This document shows, one piece after another, positions 56,691-64,000 of a DNA stretch of 64,000 bases. The DNA is from Canna indica (taxonomy: Eukaryota; Streptophyta; Magnoliopsida; Zingiberales; Cannaceae): the NCBI GenBank assembly GCA_034359265.1, contig CP136890.1, forward strand, positions 67,209,501 to 67,273,500, read 5' to 3'. The notes under the pieces are model-generated. The model did no database searches, was not told the origin of the DNA, and saw nothing but the letters and a program-made list of their open reading frames with translations. Both the position numbers and the translations under genes were made by a program. Numbering within the stretch: the stretch's first letter is position 1; each line of letters starts with the position of its first letter.

Positions 56691-56949
56691 CTTTATAGGC
56701 TACATAAGTCTCCGAAGAGACCGAGAAATCAAAAATCAAAAAAGAATATTTCCTTGAAGCATATCGAGAGCGGGAAAATCAACCAATTGAATCAAATATC
56801 ACAATTTCAACTTTGATATAGAAATTAGAGTGGTAGGAATGATACCAAAGTACTTTTGATACCAACCTTACTTAATTAGGCATCAAGATGACTTGAAATT
56901 GCAACCAATAGAGGATTCTTCTTTCAATTCCATGGTCAACTTCAATACT

Positions 56950-57532
56950 CTGTCATTCTTTGTTCTTGTGTGATATCTCGCCCTACAAAAGAGTATGAAA
57001 TTTTTGGTACCCAAATGATTTTGGGTCCTTGAGGATTAGTTAGCTTAGGGATCCAAGGTGTCCTAGCTACAGTTAGATTTCTTTTAAATGCACAATTATA
57101 GATTGCATGATCAAAAATACCACAACAATAACAATGTTCATTAAACTTTTCTTTTAAACATGAGGTTTAAAAGTAGAATGCTTAGCATGAGAATGATAAT
57201 GAACATTAGCATTTTTAAGTGAAACATTCATATTTCTAGAATTCTTGAAAGGGGAAATATTTTTGAGATCATTTACCTTTTTGCTTAAATTTAAAATCTC
57301 ATTTTTCAAAATGTCAACCGATTGATGTAAAGCATGTAATTGAGATTTCAACATGCAATTTTCATTTTTCATTTTTGAATATTCAATTCTCAAATTATCA
57401 TTGTCATTTTTTAAAGTCATTTGTAACGTCATTACCCTTAAGTTTCATATTCTCATTTTCATTTCTGATTTTTGAATTTTCAATTAACAACTTATCATTT
57501 TCATTTCTAGTTTTTCATTTCTATGTCTTAAG
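56950..57532 (-). pseudogene. Copia 3 gag, C-terminal part with zinc knuckle
   Basis: A coiled-coil segment (NDNLRIEYSKMKNENCMLKS, 57432-57154) is followed by an intact CX2CX4HX4C knuckle CYCCGIFDHAIYNC (about 57140-57100) and WIPKLTNPQGPK (near 57045). The same order occurs in copia 2 (GIFGHMAKD, LTNTQGPKKIWVPK), so the two elements belong to the same lineage. The frame decays before any protease motif. Confidence 0.75.
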
Positions 57533-57909
57533 TAGCGCTATTCATTGGGTCGACCCGGCCCAATGAACCCGAGAACCCGACCATAATCGGGTCGGGTCTC
57601 GAGTTTTAGAATTTGAAATTCGATGACCCGAGACCCGACCCGATGATCCGATTATTTATATTTTTTAATCATTTTTAAAATATTTATATTAAAAAAATAT
57701 TTTTAATTTTTTTTTAAAAAAATATTGTTAAAAACTCTTTCTTTACCTAAACGGGTAAACCCGACTACCCGACCCGACCCGACCCGGGTCGGGTCGGGTC
57801 GAATTTGAGCGGTGCAAAATTTTCAACCCAACCCGATCCGACCCGATTACACTTGGTCGGATCAGATCAATTTTTTCCCTAAACCTGACCCGACCCGTGA
57901 ACACCCTTA
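57533..57909. mobile_element. hAT-type MITE with GGGTCGGGTC-rich ends
   Basis: 377 bp flanked by a perfect 8-bp duplication GTCTTAAG (57525-57532, 57910-57917), diagnostic of hAT. The inner ends are rich in ACCCGACCCG in both orientations; the right terminus in reverse reads TAAGGGTGTTCACGGGTCGG. It interrupts the copia 3 gag. Confidence 0.92.
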
Positions 57910-57938
57910 GTCTTAAGTCCTTAATTTTAAGTTTCAAA

Positions 57939-58279
57939 CACTACAACACAACCAACCTATAGAGACACATAATTAGAGACAAATTAGATTTTTATTTCTA
58001 AATCTTCACATTTAAAAACTAATAAACACAAAATTTATTCCTAATTAGTCTTTATAGAAATAACTTTAGAGTCATATCAATTAAGTGACTCTGTATCTGG
58101 TGTATTTATAGTTTAGAGTCAAATCAATTAAGTGACTCTGTTGTTGTTGTTTCTATAGATCTTTAAAGGCTAATTAGAAATATATTTTGTGTCTATTAGT
58201 CTCTAAATGTAAAAATTTAGAAATAAAAATTTAATTTATCTCTAATTTTGTGTCTCTATAGGTTGATTGCGTTGTAGTG
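57939..58279. mobile_element. CACTA-type MITE
   Basis: 341 bp from CACTACAACACAACC to GTTGTAGTG, with long TIRs (over 100 bp) and a 3-bp duplication AAA, all typical of CACTA elements. The centre carries two near-identical copies of ATCAATTAAGTGACTCTG (about 58076 and 58123). It lies only 29 bp from the hAT MITE in the same gag fragment. Confidence 0.87.
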
Positions 58280-59006
58280 AAATCATCATGGCAAGAATCA
58301 AAAGAACTAATATTCAATTTCTCATTTACTAATTCATGGACATGAGAACTAAGCATAGAATTTTCTTTTAAAATTCTTTAATTATCTTATTTGCTTTCGT
58401 GAGCATGACATACATTTTCTTTGATTCTTCTAATAGCTCATCATAGGTCATATCAAAATGACTAGAGCTACTAGCATCGTTATCACTATTAAGATTTTCA
58501 TCATGACTAGAAGTGAAAGATTTTACCTCATCGATTCGGAAGACCCATGAGGCAAAGTTGAGATGTGACTTCATGGTCATGACCAGAAGATGATTCATTG
58601 CTTAGTTCTCTTCATTATCGATGAGGTCTCTTCATTGCCTTGCATTGATTAAGAGCAAGGCATTGATTAATTATGAAGTAGAAGTACTAGATCTCTTCAT
58701 TGCCTTGCTCTTTGTAGTAGGGTAATTTTTCTTCATATGTCCATTTTCTTTGCACACATAACAAATGACCTTCATTTTCCGACTTTTAGTGCTTCTATGA
58801 CTAGAGGCACTATGGGCTTAAAAAATCATTTTAGTATTAGGGAGATGACAATTGTCATCACTACCCTCATCAAATATATTGAGCTCCTCGATTTTTGCAT
58901 AATCATATAGCATGTTTAAACCAGCCCAGGCATCGAAAGCGGAGACACAATGCATGACTTTTTCAAAAACATCATTTTGCAAAGAACAATTTATGCAATT
59001 CTTAGA
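58280..59006 (-). pseudogene. Copia 3 gag, middle part
   Basis: CINCSLQNDVFEKVMHCVSA (UBN2-type core) near 59000, a knuckle CYVCKENGHMKKNY near 58765 whose last Cys is Tyr, then YDELLEESKKMYVMLTKANK (coiled coil, 58450-58370). It ends on the right at the duplication of the solo LTR. The order matches copia 2 gag. Confidence 0.75.
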
Positions 59007-61939
59007 CGTCATGCCCCAAAACTAGGGTCGCGTGACCAGCCAGAGTATACGTCCGTACTCTAAAACCTAACAACCCATGCATACTAATGCGAAATAGAAA
59101 TGACAAACATGCAAATACCAAATGACAACCAATGATAGATGCATAACTTCGATAAAATGTCCAAAATACAAAATATGTGTACAAGTACAGAATGTAATCC
59201 AAAATGCACCAATAACCCCTACGACTCGACTACGTACGATCGACGTGTCATGAGATCTGTTGCCTGAGCTCGCCACCCCAATCGCGTCATGTAGGTACAT
59301 CAATACCTCTATAGATCTAGAACTATAATAAAAATACAACAACAAAAGAGGGGTGAGTTCATAAAGAACTCAGTGAGTAGCTCGTCTTCGAGCCATCTCT
59401 AAGTTATCTAATCACATCATATTCTATATAATCTCAATTATCATATATAATTGCAATTATCCAAATAAATAAAGGGTTAATTACTATATATATCTCAACT
59501 TTTACTCACTCTCTCTAATATATTTTATCTTTTCATTTGTATCAAATAGGGTCTCTAATTTTTATTTCGTTTCAAATCTATCTCGTTGTTAAATCCCCGT
59601 TAATTATCCCGTTTGAATGCTGACATAGACATGCTGACTAGGATTAGCAGTCCACGCCAACATCCCAGTCAGCATGTCAGCATGTCTACGTTAGCATGCT
59701 GACTGATATTATCTTGTTATTAAGTGGGCTAATTACAAAATATATCCTTACTTTTTATGTTTTTCTCTAATCTATCCCACTTTTTCAATTTCTCCAATTA
59801 TATACTCTAGCTTTCGATTTGTTTTAAATTTATCCTACCGTGATCCCAACGTTAAAATTATCGTTTGAATGCTGACCTGACACTACTAACGTGGGGCAGC
59901 ATCCCAATCATCATTCTTATCAAGTTTTTAATTACAAATGTTAAACAAACCTTTATTTGTAATTAATTCTAGATTAAACCTAGATGAAGCATTGCCTAAT
60001 CAACAAAGATGGTTTTAATTTTTTAACTCGCCTAAAATAAAAAAATTTATAGTTTGCTGACTAGACAATGCTTATATTTAGGGTTAATTACAAATAAAAC
60101 TTATATATGGGGTTAGTGGCCTGTTAGTTAGCCATACCATCAGTTTTGCAATTCTCCCTATGTGAGACATGTGTATATATGTATATATGTTCAATTCTCT
60201 GTGGTTGATTTTGTGGTGGGGGTTAGTAGAATCGCTCACTGAGTTCCTTTGAACTCACCCTTGTTTATTTTTTATTTTTTTTGCAGAGCATGACCAGTAA
60301 GGTAGGCTGGAGCACTTGGCGTAATTGGAGGGCAGATGAGCTACCTTGATCTCATAGCAGTCATAATTAGGGATCGTAGTCGAGTCTTGTTAGTATTTGA
60401 TCATATACTTGGTATTATAGCATTCTTAGAGTTGTAGTCATTTGGGACATTCATATATTTTATTTCAGATTATGTTTTTTGAGAAAATTGATAAACTTTT
60501 CATCATTTATTTTCGCACTCTACTTGGCTTGTTGAACTTTATTTATTAAAATGAAAACTAATTTGATTTCTTAGTTGTAATAAAATTTGTCTCGTATTTT
60601 TGCTATATTTTATTCTGAGTTGATATGTGCATGAGATAGGCTGCGGGATATAGGCACGTATACCCTGACTGATAACATGATCCTAAGATGAGGAGTGACA
60701 AGTGACTAACAACAACAATACAATAATATATGGCATTGAGGTTACTCTATTTCCAGCAAGTATAGTTGATTACACATCCTAAAAACAATTTAGTTATCCA
60801 TATATTCAAAAATTAGAGTAAGCATTCATTTCCAACCCTATAATGTACAGTAAATAAGAATGGAAATAAATATCTGAATTGTATAGATTGAACCTGAAAC
60901 TTTATAAAAATCCCCTCCCTACCCTTTATTTCGACCGGCCCTAAAGAACATGGTGTCTCCTTCATGGCTGCCGCCTACACCCTCTTCCCCGTCGTTCATC
61001 CAAATGTCAATTTCTAACCATGAGCCTATTGTTATAAACCAAATCAAATAATATTTCGTTGACTGTACAATTCAGTCAATATCCTAAAGAGAAGAAGAAA
61101 ATTGCGGCCACACAATTCAATATAGGGTTTCCAATTCCAATTTCAACCATACCATTAATTTAATCCAAGAATGAAATTTACTTACAATGGATGCTGCTTA
61201 TACCTACCCATATAAGCCAAAGAAGAAATCCACTTAACATACATTCTCAAAATTTTCTAAAAAGACAGTAAGCAGTCACAAAGAATAAAATTTCATGCCT
61301 AGGTTTTCAATCTTTAAAAACTAATTCCAAAAAGAAATCGGTGTGCGAAATACAATTCTAATCCAATTGTAGAAAGAATCAAGAATTACAAAGAAAATTC
61401 AAAATTTTCCTCGTGACAAGGGGCGGCTAAGGGAGAGGAGAGAACTTAAATTCTCAATGACAAATCACTCACCGGTAAGAGAAGATGAGAAGAAAAGCAA
61501 TCCTTCGATTTCTCGCCCAAAAACTCCGGCAACAACGATTTTGGATTCTCAAAGATGCGTCATTCTTCCTCCTCACTCGCCCGACCACCCCTTGGTTGCG
61601 TGCGGCTCTCCCTTGAGCCATACGATACCAAGGCTTATATTTATATATAATTTAATTGACTTATTTATTTATTTACCAAATAGACCCTAACTTACGTTGA
61701 ACCCAATATCTCACTTAGACTCAACCAAATTGAGTTTTGATCGAGCCCCCCGAACTCGACTCAAGCCAAACTCAGATCCAACATCCTAAACAACATAATT
61801 AAAATAATTCTTCTTGCAATTCACTCATATCTCTAATCATGCCCTTCGACGATTCCTTCAGCCAGCTTCGACGCGCATCTCGATTTTTCGGCTGAAACCA
61901 AATAAATTAAATCAAATTATATTTTCCATGGGTATTACA
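59007..61939 (-). mobile_element. Gypsy-type solo LTR with nested insertion
   Basis: It starts CGTCATGCCCC (T to C at base 1) and ends GGGTATTACA; the flanks TTAGA (59002-59006) and TTAGC (61940-61944) agree at four of five bases. Its start matches the gypsy LTR at 4366 (ACGCCCC, GTGACC, GCCAG, GTATAC). The gag frame of copia 3 resumes on both sides. About 1.2 kb in the middle (59478-60700) is a further insertion. Confidence 0.75.
59478..60700. repeat. Nested repeats inside the solo LTR
   Basis: 59478-60100 is an imperfect foldback region with repeated GGTTAATTAC/GCTAATTACAAA, and CATGCTGACT and GTCAGCATG palindromic words. 60200-60700 is part of another gypsy-type LTR in opposite orientation, ending GATGAGGAGTGACA; read in reverse it has GGGTGAGTTC and GAACTCAGTGAG like 59352-59380. 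Exact boundaries and duplications were not resolved. Confidence 0.5.
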
Positions 61940-62205
61940 TTAGCCATAAACAAATCATGATGTTCTTGAGTCCATGCATTGATGTCAACCTTAGGTTTAA
62001 TGTATTGGATTTTTAGCATCTCATAAATCCCTAAACCTCGAGTCTTTAGAAATGTATACTTCCTAGATTTCTAAAGATCAAAGTTAGAGCCGTCAAACAT
62101 AAGAGATGTGATGACTACCGACTCTAACGTCATTTTTGGATCGAGACAAATTGTAGAAGAAATGGTGAAATCTCAAGCTACGATCTGCTCTGATATCAAA
62201 TGTAA
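61940..62205 (-). pseudogene. Copia 3 gag N-terminus and primer site
   Basis: From the primer site (sense TGATATCAGAGC, one base off the usual TGGTATCAGAGC) the minus strand reads MTLESVVITSLMFDGSNFDL, stop, KSRKYTFLK, then DINAWTQEHHDLFMAN. FDGSNFxxWK is the start of copia gag (DUF4219/UBN2), with the Trp codon now a stop (TAG). The frame continues across the solo LTR to 59006. Confidence 0.8.
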
Positions 62206-62212
62206 GTTGAAC

Positions 62213-62716
62213 GATCTACACTAGAGAGGGGGGGTGAATAGTGTGTTTACTAAAAACTTAAATCTTAAATGCAAATTATCGATTTTAATCGATTCTTATG
62301 TTACTTAGGCAAATTCATAATTCTAAGAGTAAATGTGCAAGCAAGATAAATAATAAGTAATTCAACACACAATGACGCAATACTAATACAATGAAATTAT
62401 AGTGGTTTGACCTCAATATCTACTCCACTACTTAAACACCCATGCTTAGGATTTCACTTATAATCCACTAGATTAAAGTTCCTTATAATGATGACCTTTC
62501 GTCAGAGAGTCTTCTCTCTCACCCCGAATGCACTTCCACACCCAGAAATCCGAACGTCGACGAGAGTCCTTTCGATTTCTCCAATTTTTCCGATCACGGA
62601 CGTCACACACAAACCGACATGGAACTTGAAAATATTTCTTGCTCAAGCATTAGTTTCATGTTTGTTATCATCAAAACTGATATTAAGACTAAGATTGAAA
62701 ACCTTAGGCCAACATA
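62213..62716 (-). repeat. 5' LTR of copia 3, shortened
   Basis: Sense start TGTTGGCCTAAGG at 62716, end CTAGTGTAGATCG near 62213. It is about 500 bp, lacking the middle including the GGTCGACC and TATA region found in the 3' LTR; a junction lies near 62560. Homology to 55150-55330 and 56560-56690 is clear. Confidence 0.7.
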
Positions 62717-62836
62717 TACAATTCATCTAGACCCCAAAACCTAAACTATAAGTCTTTGTCAACTTTCATGCATCGATAAATGTCCTTTCAATTTTTTCGA
62801 TGTCGCATGCTACCAACTTGGAACTTGAAATTATTT
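62717..62836. other. Remnant between LTRs
   Basis: Partly repeats wording of the copia LTR (GGAACTTGAAATTATT, as near 62622), so it may be a fragment of a further LTR copy. Confidence 0.35.
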
Positions 62837-64000
62837 TGTCACACCCCAATCTAGGGTCACGTGACCGGCCAGAGTACACGTCCGTACTCCGAAGCCTACC
62901 AACACATGCATACCATTGAGGAAATAAAAGAAACCGCAATGCATACTCAATAACACACTAGAATGCTAAGTGTGTTTATAAACAAATGACTACAATGATG
63001 TCACAACAGTATGCAAATAAGACTCTCTATACTCGACTACGATCCGACACGTCACGAGATTCGTTGCTGAGCCTGCAACCCCAGCCGCGCTACATGGGTA
63101 CCACCATACCACCAATAGTCTGAATCTGCAAAAAAATCATAATAAAGTGGTGAATTCCTAAGGAACTTAGTGAGTGACTTGAACCAAGCCCTCGCCAAGC
63201 TATCCCGAGCACAAATATAATCAAGCATAAATTATAAATGTGGGGGTGCTGAAGTGTAATAGCATGTAAAGTAAAACATTCATCCACAAAACTCGAACTC
63301 ACACACCTATCATCCGGCCCATAATGGCCCAAATATCATGTACCATATTCACTCGGCCCACAGATGGTCCAAAACAATAACTAGGCCCGCGATGGCCCAA
63401 AACCAAACACTTGGCCTATGATGGCCCAAAACAATCACTAGGATGATTTTAACATTTTTGTCGTAACCCGGGTACGCATCCCAACTCGACCCTCTCTTGG
63501 GCCCAACATCTCGACTTTATATTTTATCACCCAAATTATATTTCAGTCTATACCAAGTAATTCCAGCATGTATACTCATAACAACAGTAAATGGCAAGTA
63601 TACCATAATGGCAAAACATAAACATCAAATAATTCGTCCCTCAAGTATGCACAAGGCAACACCCAACACCAGCCAAAATTATGCACTATACATTTGTTGT
63701 TAGATTCGATTTTGTCGTCCTCATTTAAATTTTGTTTCGAGGTAAAATGACAATGATAATTCATGGATAAGCAAGTATACAAATTATATCACCTATCCAC
63801 AAGGTTTCAGATCAATTGAAAAACTGATCGATCATGAAACATCGCGACGAACTCACCATCCCGAAATTTTTGCAACTGCAAGCAGATATTTCCAGTTTTA
63901 AGTTGTTGTCTTAGGAATTTCATAACTAAGCCAACTCTTACTCTTTTTCCTCCAAACCAGATTCATATGGTTGTTCATACACCCCACTATATCTTTCCAA
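62837..64000 (-). repeat. Gypsy-type LTR, truncated by window end
   Basis: It starts TGTCACACCCC and shares GGGTCACGTGACCGGCCAGA and GTCCGTACTCCGAAGCCTA with the LTR at 59007, plus GAACTTAGTGAGTGA downstream. Tandem phrases of the form CGATGGCCCAAAA occur at 63310-63440. Whether it is a solo LTR or part of a full element lies outside the window. Confidence 0.65.

Larger units (their letters stand above)
55045..62716 (-). mobile_element. Copia 3: SIRE-related element keeping only gag
   Basis: Right to left on the minus strand: LTR (62716-62213), primer site region with TGATATCAGAGC (about 62190-62201), gag in pieces down to about 57000, then LTR. No protease, integrase, RT or RNase H motif is visible between gag and the left LTR, only about 300 bp. 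Three later insertions (59007-61939, 57939-58279, 57533-57909) interrupt gag. This could be an internally deleted SIRE element or a member of the gag-only non-autonomous class described in plants (TR-GAG). Confidence 0.68.

Noticed and set aside
1..64000. A bacterial-style defence, biosynthetic or phage system
   Set aside because: No operon, ribosome-binding pattern or relevant family was seen; all long frames resolve to plant retroelements, one captured MYB or the DUF7722 pair.

Overview
This is flowering-plant nuclear DNA. It is AT-rich and intron-bearing in style, with no bacterial gene organisation. It is packed with plant-type LTR retrotransposons whose primer sites are complementary to initiator tRNA-Met, plant L1-like LINEs, and MITEs of the hAT, CACTA and Mutator superfamilies. 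Only two short, apparently intact cellular genes are visible: a pair of plant DUF7722-type small proteins at 16044-16295 and 36397-36666, 20 kb apart, which share core promoter and coding sequence. The species cannot be fixed from the sequence. No previously undescribed multi-gene system is visible; the interest lies in gene capture, nested insertion and repeat structure.

Layout. 1-4365: AT-rich repeats, a foldback element with a 42-bp minisatellite, and a TIR element carrying a roughly 25-bp minisatellite. 4366-13500: a complete but dead Ty3/gypsy chromovirus on the minus strand (LTRs, 5-bp target duplication TGCTT). 13506-17442: host DNA with DUF7722 gene 1. 17459-24953: a minus-strand LINE with EN, RT and RNase H, interrupted by a copia solo LTR (18899-20110). 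25890-32614: a Mutator-like element with long TIRs and a perfect 9-bp duplication that captured part of an R2R3-MYB gene (a Pack-MULE) and was later split by a Ty1/copia element (26886-32094). 33722-35622: a second long-TIR foldback element in a TA microsatellite, with a hAT MITE inside. 36397-36666: DUF7722 gene 2. 36971-43010: a second LINE, plus strand, without RNase H.

43370-44161: a truncated copia-type LTR. 44162-52347: a complete SIRE-like copia element (5-bp duplication GGGAC) with broken reading frames. 52353-55040: diverged non-coding repeats with a Mutator MITE (53650-54106). 55045-62716: a minus-strand copia derivative that keeps gag but no recognisable pol, itself invaded by a hAT MITE, a CACTA MITE and a gypsy-type solo LTR. 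62837-64000: another gypsy-type LTR running off the window.

Nesting gives relative ages: LINE before solo LTR; MYB capture before MULE insertion before copia insertion; copia gag before MITEs and solo LTR. All retroelement frames carry stops or frameshifts, many explicable as C-to-T or G-to-A transitions as expected of methylated, silenced DNA. The two DUF7722 genes are the only candidates for expressed host genes.
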